A program made the position numbers and the translations under genes. Of a DNA stretch of 64,000 nucleotides, positions 1 through 8,670 are shown piece by piece. The notes beneath the pieces are model-generated. The model had not been told where the DNA came from. It saw only the letters and a program-made list of their open reading frames with translations, and did not search any database. The stretch's first letter is position 1. Each line of letters starts with the position of its first letter. Source of the stretch: Paraburkholderia piptadeniae (GTDB lineage: Bacteria; Pseudomonadota; Gammaproteobacteria; Burkholderiales; Burkholderiaceae); NCBI RefSeq assembly GCF_900007165.1, contig NZ_CYGY02000008.1, forward strand, positions 92,082-156,081, in the 5' to 3' direction.

Positions 1-1
1 G

Positions 2-328
2 GCGCGCCCGGGCACGTCGCTGTACGAAGCCGTCGCGAACATCGGCGTGATCGTGCCGCCCGAGGACACGGGCGCGCTCGTCGAGGCGATCGCGGCACTC
101 GCCGGCGATGGGACGCGGCGTGCCGCGCTCGGCGCAGCGGGGCGGCGTTATGCCGAGACGATGCTCTCGCCGCTTTCGACGCTGCTGACGCTCGATACAC
201 GTCTCGCGCTGCTCACGGGCGAGGGAACGCCCACGACGGAGGCTCCGCCTGTCGTCGCGCCCACGACGAATGGCGGCGTCCTGTCGGCGCCCGTCGACGA
301 GTCGAAAGTGGGTGAAGTGCATCAGTGA
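2..328 (+). CDS. Glycosyltransferase family 4, C-terminal fragment (runs off left edge)
   Basis: The reading frame is open from the first bases of the window to a TGA at 326-328, so only about 108 C-terminal residues are visible. The segment S-L-Y-E-A-V-A-N-I-G-V-I-V-P-P-E-D followed by a helix rich in Ala and Leu is the usual end of a GT-B fold glycosyltransferase, where the Glu contacts the nucleotide-sugar phosphate. The Pro/Thr-rich last 35 residues look like a disordered tail. It shares direction with the acetyltransferase at 1378 and presumably belongs to the same exopolysaccharide locus. The WcaI-like colanic-acid type is the closest family I can think of, but too little is visible to name it. 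Confidence 0.7.
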   Translation, partial: ARPGTSLYEAVANIGVIVPPEDTGALVEAIAALAGDGTRRAALGAAGRRYAETMLSPLSTLLTLDTRLALLTGEGTPTTEAPPVVAPTTNGGVLSAPVDESKVGEVHQ

Positions 329-498
329 GGTGCAGCGCCGGCTTTGCTTGCGGCGCGCCTTCACGATAGACGCGTTCCAACGCGTCAAACGCCTGAAGTG
401 AAGAGGCCGCATTCGAACGGCACGAAAGCAGTTCGAATGCAGCCTCTTCGTTTTTACATGTCACGTCGAGTCGATTGACACAGATGCAACGAACGCGC

Positions 499-1179
499 TC
501 ACCACGGCGACCGATAGATGTCGCGTCCTCCCTTGTTGATGTAAGGGTTGCCGTAGACGGCATTGGCGGCAACGCCCGCATCGCCGGGAGGCATCGCGCC
601 GCCGCGCTGTCCCGCAGCTCCTGCCGGGCCCGCGACGCCGCCAACGGCGCCGTTTGCCGCGCCAGCATTTGCCGCTGCGCCGCCGCGCGCGGGCCGCTTG
701 ATGGCGACGGCGTTCGCCGCGCCTTTGCCGCCCGCCGCGCCTGCGTTTGCACCATTGCCGCCATTGCCGCCCGCCGCGGCAGGACCGCCCGCGGCCTGCG
801 CATTGGGCTTCGCGACGCGCATGCGTTCGCTGTTCAGCAGCGACTCGCGTTCCGAATCGGGTGTCGCGCCGTCCATTTCATAGCCACCGAGCGATGCGTT
901 CGGACCGCCGAGCAGACGCTGCGCGTCTTCCTGCGTGCGTTGCGCCGCTGTCTTTTTTGGAGGTGCGCCGTTCGCATTGTTTTTGGCCGCCGCAGCGGCC
1001 TTCGCTCCATTGCCGGGTGCAGCGTTGTTGTTCTGCGCATGGGCGCCCGGCATCAGCGCAACGCTCGACAGCAGCGCCGACGCGAGCGCGATCGACTGCA
1101 GCCACGCACGCGAACGATTCGCACTGCGCAGCGGATACTCAAGCGGCGAGCGTTGTCGCGAATGAAGATGAGCGGCCAT
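499..1179 (-). CDS. Ala/Gly-rich secreted protein of unknown function
   Basis: This encodes 226 residues. The ATG at 1179 was chosen over an upstream TTG because GGGAGG lies nine bases before it. The N-terminus has Arg residues followed by a hydrophobic stretch (LQSIALASALLSSVALM) and an A-H-A cleavage site, so the protein should be exported by Sec. The mature part is low complexity, dominated by Ala, Gly and Asn, and ends in a more ordinary segment with Tyr, Asn and Arg (VYGNPYINKGGRDIYRSPW). I recognise no domain. It is transcribed away from the acetyltransferase at 1378, inside the polysaccharide locus. A surface or matrix role is a guess; a low-complexity orphan is equally possible. Confidence 0.6.
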   Translation of the reverse strand: MAAHLHSRQRSPLEYPLRSANRSRAWLQSIALASALLSSVALMPGAHAQNNNAAPGNGAKAAAAAKNNANGAPPKKTAAQRTQEDAQRLLGGPNASLGGYEMDGATPDSERESLLNSERMRVAKPNAQAAGGPAAAGGNGGNGANAGAAGGKGAANAVAIKRPARGGAAANAGAANGAVGGVAGPAGAAGQRGGAMPPGDAGVAANAVYGNPYINKGGRDIYRSPW

Positions 1180-1377
1180 CGTCGTCTTCCTCCCGTGCAA
1201 ACGTCGAAGTCTGCTTCCATGGTGAACCGGACACTCTGCATGGATCCGCCAAAATTGCGCCCCGCGCGGCCAGCCATCGTCCGCGCGGGTGCACGGACCA
1301 GATAATCGATGACGAAAGGGCGCGACAGACGGCCTGATGGCCGGACACGAGACAGCGCTCCATCACTGGAGAAGAGT

Positions 1378-2049
1378 ATGAACAATACGATCGGCTCCAC
1401 GATCGGCCGGAACGCTCAGCAGGAAGACGTGCAAGACACGCGCGCATCGGGGCCGGCCGCCGCGCAGCAGTCCTCGCAGACGGGCCGCGTGATCGACCTG
1501 AGCCGCGCGGGCAAGGGCAACTATGTCGCGTCGCGCGGTTTTCTCACCGAGTTCATCTGGTTCTTTGTCGAAGCCTGTGTGATCAACAACAAGCTGCTGC
1601 CCGTGTCGTCGGTGCGCGTTGCGCTGCTGCGGCTCTTCGGCGCGAAGATCGGTGCGAACTGTCGCTTCGTGCACCCCGTGCGCGTAAAGGCACCGTGGAA
1701 TCTCACGGTCGGCGACAGCTGCTGGTTCGGCGTCGATGTATGGATCTACAACCAGGCGCCGATTCGTATCGGCTCGAATGTCTGCATTTCGCAGGGGACT
1801 TTCCTGAGTTCAGGCTCGCATGAGATGCGCACGAACATGGATCTGCGCGTCGCGCCGATCGTCATCGAAGACGGCGCGTGGATCTCGTCGAAGTGCGTCG
1901 TGCAGATGGGCGTGACGATAGGGCGATCCGCAGTGGTGACGCCGCTTTCGGTCGTGCACCGTTCGCTCGATGCTGAAGGCGTGTACGGTGGCAATCCTTG
2001 CCGCTTCATTCGCAAGCGTTTCGAAGGGGATGTGGGCGGCGCCTCATAA
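1378..2049 (+). CDS. WcaF-like hexapeptide-repeat acetyltransferase
   Basis: The 223-residue product is a left-handed beta-helix acetyltransferase that would add an acetyl group to a polysaccharide repeat unit. Repeats such as IGANCRFVHPVRV, LTVGDSCWFGVDVWI, IRIGSNVCISQGTFLSS and VIEDGAWISSKCVVQMGVTIG run through residues 90-190. The catalytic His is likely the one in SSGSHEM. The segment LTEFIWFFVEACVINNKLLP near residue 55 matches the N-terminal helix typical of WcaF proteins. The start ATG is preceded by GAGAAGAG; an upstream in-frame ATG at 1309 has no ribosome site. It is probably co-transcribed with the GMC oxidoreductase at 2305, about 255 bases downstream. Confidence 0.8.
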   Translation: MNNTIGSTIGRNAQQEDVQDTRASGPAAAQQSSQTGRVIDLSRAGKGNYVASRGFLTEFIWFFVEACVINNKLLPVSSVRVALLRLFGAKIGANCRFVHPVRVKAPWNLTVGDSCWFGVDVWIYNQAPIRIGSNVCISQGTFLSSGSHEMRTNMDLRVAPIVIEDGAWISSKCVVQMGVTIGRSAVVTPLSVVHRSLDAEGVYGGNPCRFIRKRFEGDVGGAS

Positions 2050-2304
2050 CGTGCATCGGATGCATGGTCTGTCTGCCGGAAGCGCGATGTTGGCGGATGA
2101 ACGGAGTAGCGCAGAGCCATCATCCTACGTAGGCATGGGCGGCTGGGGGAAATCACTACTCGCCGCGACGCGCCGCGACGGCGCAAACCTGCAATGCGTT
2201 GCTGCACGACGAGCCTGGCTCGCAGGCTCGGCGAGGGGCCAGAACGGACGGAGTCGCATACGGCCGTAGAAGGTACGAACAGAACACAAGGCTGGGAGCA
2301 GGGG

Positions 2305-4050
2305 ATGTTTATCGATACCCGCAGTGTCGAAGAGGGCGTCGCTGTGTCGACGACCGTATGCATCATCGGGGCAGGCGTCGCGGGTATCACGCTCGCGATG
2401 GAACTGGATCGCGCGGGCATCGAATGCTGCGTGCTCGAAAGCGGCGGCTATAAGGCGGACGACGAGACGCGCGATCTCTATCGCGGCGACAACGTCGGCA
2501 TCCCATACATATTCGCGGACGGCTGCAGGAGCCGTTATCTCGGCGGCAGCAGCAATTGCTGGGGCGGCTGGTGCCGGCCGCTCGATCCTTGGGACTTCGA
2601 CAAAAAGGAATGGGTCGCGCACAGCGGCTGGCCGTTCGGCCTCGACGAACTCATGCCGTACTATCAGCGCACGCACACGCTGCTCAAGCTCGGACCGGAC
2701 AACTTCGATCCGGCGTGGTGGGAGCAGCAGATCAACCGGCACGATGTGCGCCGCTATCCGCTGATGTCGGGCAACGTGCGCGACACCGTCTCGCAGTTCA
2801 GCCCGCCAGTGCGCTTCGGCAAGGTGTATCGCGAAGTGCTGCGCCGCTCGGAGCGCGTGCGCGTGTTCCTGTACGCGAACGTGGTGAACATCGACACCGA
2901 CAGCGAAGCGAAAGAAGTCACGGGCGTCGATATCGCGACGCTCACGGGCAAGCGCGTGCGCATGAACGCGAAGCTATTCGTGCTCGCGACAGGCGGCATC
3001 GAAAACGCGCGTCTTCTGCTCGCGTCGAACAAGGTGCAGGCGGCGGGCCTCGGCAATGGAAACGATCTGGTCGGCCGCTTCTTCATGGACCATCCGCGCC
3101 TGATGACAGGCAACGTGAAGTTCTCGAAGCGATGGGCGCGCAACAAGCTTTACGACATCAAGTACCACTATCAGAACCCCGTCGTCGCGGCGCACGGCAC
3201 GCAAATCTCGTCGCAGTTCGCGCTGACGCACGACGTGATCATGCGCGAGAAGCTGCTCAACTCGCGCGTGTGGTTCTTCTCGCGCTTCTTCGGCGAAGGC
3301 AGTGCGGGATCGGAGGCGCTGATCCGCTGCCGCGAGGCGCTGCATCGCAAGGAGCAGCCTGGCCGGCGCGCGCGCGACGACTACATGACGATGGCCGCGC
3401 ATCCCGTCGATACGATCGGCTTCGGGCTGACGCGTCTGTTGCAGTTGCGCGCGCTGATATCCGACGTGAAGCTGCAGGCGATCGTCGAAGCGGAGCCGAA
3501 TCGCGACAGCCGCGTGACGCTGTCCGATCGCAAGGACCGGCTCGGGCTGCCGCGCGTGAAAGTGGACTGGCGGTTGACGGAGCTCGTGCAGCGCACGTTC
3601 GACCGCACCTTCCAGCTGCTCGCCGACGAACTGAAGATGATGGGCGTCGGCGAGGTCGAACTCGACGAGCCGCTGACGGGGCGCACGTCGTGGCCCGCGA
3701 AGCTCGAAGGCACATGGCATCACATGGGGACGACGCGGATGCACGATTCGTCGCGCGAGGGCGTCGTCGATCGCGACTGCAAGATGCACGGCGTGAGCAA
3801 TCTGTATATCGCGGGCAGTTCGGTGTTTCCGACCGTCGGGGCGAACTTCCCGACGATCACGATCTCGGCTCTCGCGCTGCGGCTCGGCGAGCATCTCGTG
3901 CAACGGCTCGGCAAGCCCGACACGGCGACCGTGGTGCCGATCGGCGAAGCCGCCAACGCGCGCTTCGGCAACGTGCCGAATCCCGAAGTGAGCACGCTGC
4001 CGATTGCGGCGCAGTCGCTGGTCCGGGCGGGGGGTAATGAGGCGGTGTGA
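2305..4050 (+). CDS. GMC family FAD-dependent oxidoreductase
   Basis: This is a 581-residue flavoprotein of the glucose-methanol-choline family, which oxidises alcohol or sugar hydroxyls. The FAD Rossmann motif CIIGAGVAGITLAMELDRAG is at about residues 19-38. A GGSSNCWGGWCRPLDPWDF segment follows, and the C-terminal GSSVFPTVGANFPTITISAL is the usual second FAD/substrate segment. The ATG at 2305 has GGAGCAGGGG just upstream; longer in-frame starts have no support and would add an unlikely tail. Position inside a polysaccharide cluster suggests it modifies a sugar or lipid-linked intermediate, but substrate cannot be read from sequence. It ends shortly before a strong bidirectional terminator shared with the convergent glycosyltransferase. 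Confidence 0.85.
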   Translation: MFIDTRSVEEGVAVSTTVCIIGAGVAGITLAMELDRAGIECCVLESGGYKADDETRDLYRGDNVGIPYIFADGCRSRYLGGSSNCWGGWCRPLDPWDFDKKEWVAHSGWPFGLDELMPYYQRTHTLLKLGPDNFDPAWWEQQINRHDVRRYPLMSGNVRDTVSQFSPPVRFGKVYREVLRRSERVRVFLYANVVNIDTDSEAKEVTGVDIATLTGKRVRMNAKLFVLATGGIENARLLLASNKVQAAGLGNGNDLVGRFFMDHPRLMTGNVKFSKRWARNKLYDIKYHYQNPVVAAHGTQISSQFALTHDVIMREKLLNSRVWFFSRFFGEGSAGSEALIRCREALHRKEQPGRRARDDYMTMAAHPVDTIGFGLTRLLQLRALISDVKLQAIVEAEPNRDSRVTLSDRKDRLGLPRVKVDWRLTELVQRTFDRTFQLLADELKMMGVGEVELDEPLTGRTSWPAKLEGTWHHMGTTRMHDSSREGVVDRDCKMHGVSNLYIAGSSVFPTVGANFPTITISALALRLGEHLVQRLGKPDTATVVPIGEAANARFGNVPNPEVSTLPIAAQSLVRAGGNEAV

Positions 4051-4111
4051 GGGGCTGCATGCGCTCGGATTCAGGCGAGCGCTCAAAGAGCGAATACGGA
4101 TCTGACAGTAA

Positions 4112-4139
4112 AAATCCCGCGATATGTGTCGCGGGATTT
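4112..4139. terminator. Bidirectional terminator between convergent genes
   Basis: A perfect 11-bp stem (AAATCCCGCGA pairing with TCGCGGGATTT) encloses a 6-base loop. A-rich sequence precedes it and GTTATTT follows it. It lies between the stop of the oxidoreductase (4050, plus) and the stop of the glycosyltransferase (4179, minus) and can serve both. Confidence 0.85.
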
Positions 4140-4178
4140 GTTATTTGGGCGCAGCGTCTTGCGGCGCGTGACGCGGCT

Positions 4179-5438
4179 TCAACTGACCGAATGCTCCTTC
4201 TGCGCCGCCGCCTTCGAAGCCCTGCCCGCAGCAGCCCCAGGTGCATTCTGCTGCGCATCGGCCACGCGTGACGCGATCGTCGTCCCGACCGCCTGAGGCT
4301 GCAGTAACGCCGTCAACGCATCGACCATGCTCGCGATCCCAAAGCGCGCGTCGAAGGTTCTGCGCGCCTGCTCGCGCATCTTTGCCTTGTCGACTGTGTC
4401 GAGCGAATGCCAGTTCAGCAGGTTGCGCTGCGTGCCGCTGACGGTATCGCTCGATACCAATCCCGCGTGATCGCTTTCCACCTCGCGCCATACGCCGACC
4501 TTGTCGGACAGCAGTACGGGCAGACCGCACGCCAGCGCCTCGGCGACGGCGACGCCGAAGTTCTCCTGATGCGACGGCAACGCGAACACATCGCTTGCAT
4601 AGAACGCGCCCCACTTCATATCGCCTTGCAGCATGCCGGGCCACGTGACGCGCTCCTCGATGCTGCACGCGCGCGCCAGCGCCTGCAACGGACGCTGCCA
4701 ACCCGTCGCATCGGGACCGGCGATCACGAGATGCGCTTCGGGGTCGCGCTGCGCATGATCGGCGAATGCGTGGATCAGCAGGTCGCAGCCCTTCTTCTCG
4801 TGAATGCGTCCGAGAAACAGCACGATCCGTTTGCCGCGCAATTGCGGATACGCATTCAGGAAGACTTCGCGCAGCGCTCGCGCATGCGGCGGCGGCGCGT
4901 TGGTGCCGAACGGCACGACGCGCTCGTTCACGCGATACAGCCAGAACGACTGGCGCGCGAGCAGCCGCTCTTCCTCCGTCGTGAAGATCACGGCGGCCGC
5001 GTCGCGCAGCACGCGATATTCGGCCCACGGCCAGTACGCCCATTTCTTCAGATGCTTGAGCGGATAGGTGTGCTTGAACCAGGGGTCGAGCATGCCGTGC
5101 GTGTACACGTAATAAGGCACGTTGGACCCGCGCAGCGCGCGCCACGCGCCGAAGCCGTGGTATTGCCACAGGCCATGCACGATCACCGCGTCGAAGCGCT
5201 GTGCTTCGCGGCCCAGCCACGGCACATAGCTGGGCGTGAAGCCGTAGTAATTGCGCCCGGGGCCCAGCGCATGCACGGGCAGCGGGAAGTCGCGCACATA
5301 GGGCGCATCGGTGGCATCGAGCGATGCCACTTCGATCTCGTGACCCAGCGACGCCATCGCGACGCCGCTCTGTCGGACACCTTCAGTCGGCCCGCCTGCA
5401 CGCGGATCGACTGTCGAAAGCAGATGAAGGATTTTCAT
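4179..5438 (-). CDS. Glycosyltransferase family 4 (GT-B fold)
   Basis: This encodes 419 residues. The start MKILHLLSTVDPRAGGPTEG is the typical N-terminus of a retaining GT4 enzyme with a glycine-rich acceptor loop. The middle has RIVLFLGRIHEKKGCDLLIHAF and AHLVIAGPDATG. The C-terminal catalytic stretch FALPSHQENFGVAVAEALACGLPVLLSDKVGVW holds the donor-binding E-N-F-G-V-A-V-A-E motif at about residues 300-310. It would transfer a sugar from a nucleotide donor to the growing lipid-linked repeat. The ATG at 5438 was preferred to an extended start at 5483. It follows the polymerase gene at 5511 by 72 bases on the same strand, so the two are likely one transcript. Confidence 0.9.
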   Translation of the reverse strand: MKILHLLSTVDPRAGGPTEGVRQSGVAMASLGHEIEVASLDATDAPYVRDFPLPVHALGPGRNYYGFTPSYVPWLGREAQRFDAVIVHGLWQYHGFGAWRALRGSNVPYYVYTHGMLDPWFKHTYPLKHLKKWAYWPWAEYRVLRDAAAVIFTTEEERLLARQSFWLYRVNERVVPFGTNAPPPHARALREVFLNAYPQLRGKRIVLFLGRIHEKKGCDLLIHAFADHAQRDPEAHLVIAGPDATGWQRPLQALARACSIEERVTWPGMLQGDMKWGAFYASDVFALPSHQENFGVAVAEALACGLPVLLSDKVGVWREVESDHAGLVSSDTVSGTQRNLLNWHSLDTVDKAKMREQARRTFDARFGIASMVDALTALLQPQAVGTTIASRVADAQQNAPGAAAGRASKAAAQKEHSVS

Positions 5439-5510
5439 TGGCAAGTCATGCGGCGTAGTGCAAAAGGAAATGGCGTGACGCAATCGAACCGGATGCCAGG
5501 CGTGGGCCGC

Positions 5511-7019
5511 TCATGCGGATGCCGGCATGCGGCGCTGACGCATGCCGCCCGCGCGGCTTGCATCGAAGGGCTCGGTGTCGCTCGTGTCCTGAAGCGCGTC
5601 GTGCTGCGCAGCGGATGCAAACGGCGCGGGCCGCGTCGGTTGTCCCGTTGGCCCTGGCGTTGGACGTCTTGCGCCGACCGGCGTCCTCGATGCCTGCGGC
5701 GGCACCACGGGTTCGACGCGCGAGCGTGCTTTCGCATCCAGCTCACGACGCAGCCGGCAATAGGTGGCGACTGTCAGGCCGAGCGCGACGCCGAATACGA
5801 GGCCGGAGAAACGCGGGCCGAGCGGATTGCCGCCGATCGACGTCGCGGGCAGCGCGGCCAGTTGCAGGATCGCGCGGCCGAACACGGGCAGCAGCGGCGT
5901 GCCGGGCGAGCGCGCGCGCCATCTCCGGTAGGCAAGCGAGCAACGCCAGAGCACGAAGACCACCGCGACGGGCAGCGCAATGCCGAACAGAATTCCCCCC
6001 GCGAACAACTGATAGATCCAGAAGTTGTGGCCTGCCGCCCACTCGTGGATCGCATAGAAATCCTTCTTGGTGATCTGTCCCGCGAGATCGGGCAGATACT
6101 GCGGCGAATAGCGATAGTAGTGGCCGTAGCCTTCGCCGAGCAGCAGCGTCTGCGTCGACGAGGTGACCTGGTCGAACTGGTCCTTGATTTCGGCAAGACG
6201 CGTGATCGTCGTCGGGTCCTTGCCGGTTTCGGTGTTGGCCGCGGCGTCGAAGCGCTGCGTCCAGTGCTTGCTGACGGACGGAAAGCTCCATACGGCGGCA
6301 GCGGCCATCGAGCCGATCACGACGCTCACGATGAACACGCGCACGGCCGAGTTCAGCAGATGGCGCGCCGATGGCGCGCTCATCCACGCGGCTAACAGGA
6401 ACAGCACCACCGTGCCCACCAGCAGGCTGCGCGTGACGCTCAGCAGCTCGATGAGCACGGTGACGAGAAAGGTCGCCAGCATGAAGGGCGAAAAGCGCCG
6501 CGCGAGGACGAACTCGTGCAGCAGCACGCCCTGCAATCCGAGCAGCGTCACGGAGACGATGCGATAGCGCACGTCGGCAATCGCGCCGAGTCCGCCGCTC
6601 GTCGCGATGCCGAAGATCAGCGTGAAGATCAGAGCGACCAGGTTGGCCCAGAAAAGCGCCTTTTCCATCTGTCCGATGCGGTCTTCGTGCCATGGATGGC
6701 AAGCCATCTCATAGCCGAGCAGAAACAGCAGAAAGGGCAGGATGACGCGCATATAGTTGCCGAAATCGTTGCCCTGCACGAGTTGCGAAATCAGGCTGCA
6801 CGGCACGCTCAGCACGAGGCAGAACGTGACGAAGCTGCGCAACGGAGATGGCTGCTTGAAGCGCGGCGCGATGAACATCAGCGCGACGGCGGCCGCGAGG
6901 ACGGGGAGGACGAGCAGCACCTGGGCGGCGTGACCCGAATCTGCGTCGGGAGCCTTGTAGTCGAGCGCGAGCGGAAAGATGCACATCCAGATCCACAACG
7001 TAGCGTACTTGTTGCGCAT
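5511..7019 (-). CDS. Wzy/WaaL-like O-antigen polymerase or ligase membrane protein
   Basis: The 502-residue protein has about ten to twelve hydrophobic segments (for example VLLVLPVLAAAVALMFIA, VILPFLLFLLGYEM, ALFWANLVALIFTLIFGIA, LIELLSVTRSLLVGTVVLFLLAA). A large periplasmic loop around residues 270-370 contains HEWAAGHNFWIYQLFAGG, where an H-N-x-(W/Y/F) motif is typical of the Wzy/O-antigen ligase superfamily. It should polymerise repeat units at the periplasmic face. The start at 7019 follows a GGGAGA site. The C-terminal 70 residues are Pro/Arg/Thr-rich and probably cytoplasmic. Polymerase and ligase cannot be told apart by sequence alone; the surrounding flippase and transferases favour Wzy. 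Confidence 0.75.
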   Translation of the reverse strand: MRNKYATLWIWMCIFPLALDYKAPDADSGHAAQVLLVLPVLAAAVALMFIAPRFKQPSPLRSFVTFCLVLSVPCSLISQLVQGNDFGNYMRVILPFLLFLLGYEMACHPWHEDRIGQMEKALFWANLVALIFTLIFGIATSGGLGAIADVRYRIVSVTLLGLQGVLLHEFVLARRFSPFMLATFLVTVLIELLSVTRSLLVGTVVLFLLAAWMSAPSARHLLNSAVRVFIVSVVIGSMAAAAVWSFPSVSKHWTQRFDAAANTETGKDPTTITRLAEIKDQFDQVTSSTQTLLLGEGYGHYYRYSPQYLPDLAGQITKKDFYAIHEWAAGHNFWIYQLFAGGILFGIALPVAVVFVLWRCSLAYRRWRARSPGTPLLPVFGRAILQLAALPATSIGGNPLGPRFSGLVFGVALGLTVATYCRLRRELDAKARSRVEPVVPPQASRTPVGARRPTPGPTGQPTRPAPFASAAQHDALQDTSDTEPFDASRAGGMRQRRMPASA

Positions 7020-7409
7020 CGACGATTCTCCCTCTCCCGGTGGGGTGTGCGGTGCGTTCATCGTGGCAGGGCGACGCGCGCCACTGTTCAGTCTGAATAT
7101 AAATGGCCGGCTTCCGCTCAAGTCCGCGCGAGGCGTATTTCGCCTGGGTTCTGGCGGGGTCGACCGATGCGGCCAGATGCCGTTCGTCAGACGGTTTCGC
7201 ACGTCTAACGACGCTGTCCGAGAACGACGGCAACTTGGCGCACGGGTGCACGCAGTAGCAAGCAACATGACTGATACCGTGCCGGCAGTGCCCGTCGAAC
7301 GCGGCCATGCATGGGCCAAAAACAGGGTGGGCGGTTCTGCGCACGGCGGCTCGCGAACAACGAAACGACCAACGACCAACGACAGCAAACGATGTCGGAG
7401 GGGAACAAC
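7020..7409. other. Divergent intergenic region in the polysaccharide locus
   Basis: This stretch of about 390 bases separates the leftward polymerase and the rightward acyltransferase and must contain promoters for both. I see the ribosome sites at each end (GGGAGA near 7030 read leftward, GGAGGGG at 7397-7403) but no convincing sigma-70 pair, operator or small gene. Confidence 0.4.
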
Positions 7410-8555
7410 ATGAAGCTATTCGGCAGCGCGGAATCGATGGTGCGGGGCAGGTCGGTCGAACTCGACTTCGTGCGCGGTATCGCGATCCTCGCCGTAATGG
7501 GCTTTCACTTCCACACCGTCAACACGGGCAGCACGCTGATCTCGATCATCGAGTATCCGCTGAAGAACTTCGGCCGCGAAGGCGTGAACCTGTTCTTCAC
7601 GCTGAGCGGGTTCCTCGTCGGCGGACTGTTGCTGCGGCAATACGCCGAGAAGGGGCACGTCGACGCGCGCCGCTTCATCGTGCGCCGGATGTTCAAGATC
7701 TGGCCCGCGTATTACGTGCTGATCCTCTTTCACGCAATCGTCGGACGTCACCCGCTGGACTCGTTCCTGTGGCAGAACCTGACCCACCTGCAAAACTACT
7801 TCGGCACGTCGATTACGCAGACGTGGAGCCTCGCCGTCGAAGAGCACTTCTATCTGTTCCTGCCCGCCGTGCTACTGCTGTTCGCGCGCTGGCAGATGCG
7901 CGCCCGTTCGATCATCGGCGTTCTAGGGGGAATTTGCGTAATCGTGCTGATCGCGCGTTGCATCGAAGTGGCGAAAGGCGGCGTGGACCCGGCGTTTTTC
8001 TATACGCAGTACCGGATCGATAGCCTGCTCTACGGCGTGATTCTCGCCGCGATCTACTGGATGAAGCCCGACGTGTATCAGCGTCTTGCGAAAAAGACGG
8101 GCATGCTGCTCGCTGTCGTCGCTGTGCTCGTCGCGTGGCTCGCGTTCGCGACAAAGCATATTGCACTCGACGAGAGCATCGGCTACACGATTCAGGCGCT
8201 CGGCTTTTGCGCGTTCATCGTGCTGATGCTCGAGCACTCGGCCAAGGTGCGCACGTCGTTTGCGTATCGCGCGATCGCGTGGCTCGGCGTCTACTCATAC
8301 GGTATCTATCTGTGGCACTCGCTCGCGCTCGCGCCCGGCGACATGGTGATCCACAAGGCGACGGCGCTCGGCATGCCGCCCATCGTCGTATGGGCGCTCG
8401 CGCTGACCGCGCAGGCGGCCGTCGCCATCATCGCGGGCTACGCGATGACGCGCGCCGTCGAGTATCCGTTCCTGCGGCTGCGCAATGCGCTGTTTCCGGC
8501 CAAGCGAAATGCGTCGGTGCGCGAAGAAATGCCTGTTGGCGGCCAACTGTCCTGA
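7410..8555 (+). CDS. Acyltransferase 3 family (OafA/YrhL-like) membrane protein
   Basis: This 381-residue integral membrane O-acyltransferase would acetylate a sugar of the polymer. The N-terminal signature VELDFVRGIAILAVMGFHFH includes the catalytic His. It is followed by GVNLFFTLSGFLVGGLL and the conserved TWSLAVEEHFYLFLPA block. Around ten hydrophobic helices are visible. The ATG at 7410 has an excellent GGAGGGG six bases upstream, which decides against in-frame ATGs further upstream. It is divergent from the polymerase at 7019, with a 390-base gap between them, so the two probably share a control region. Confidence 0.88.
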   Translation: MKLFGSAESMVRGRSVELDFVRGIAILAVMGFHFHTVNTGSTLISIIEYPLKNFGREGVNLFFTLSGFLVGGLLLRQYAEKGHVDARRFIVRRMFKIWPAYYVLILFHAIVGRHPLDSFLWQNLTHLQNYFGTSITQTWSLAVEEHFYLFLPAVLLLFARWQMRARSIIGVLGGICVIVLIARCIEVAKGGVDPAFFYTQYRIDSLLYGVILAAIYWMKPDVYQRLAKKTGMLLAVVAVLVAWLAFATKHIALDESIGYTIQALGFCAFIVLMLEHSAKVRTSFAYRAIAWLGVYSYGIYLWHSLALAPGDMVIHKATALGMPPIVVWALALTAQAAVAIIAGYAMTRAVEYPFLRLRNALFPAKRNASVREEMPVGGQLS

Positions 8556-8670
8556 TGCGCTGATGTCCGCGTAGCGATAACTGCCCGTGAGGCATCTCCG
8601 TCGAAAACGCCACGCGAGCTCGCCGCGTGAGGTCCGCGCGAATCTCGCCGCTGGTCGTAAGAAGCGGGGC

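Noticed and set aside
4407..6395. 662-codon rightward frame across the glycosyltransferase and polymerase
   Set aside because: Crosses two leftward genes that have clear motifs and ribosome sites.
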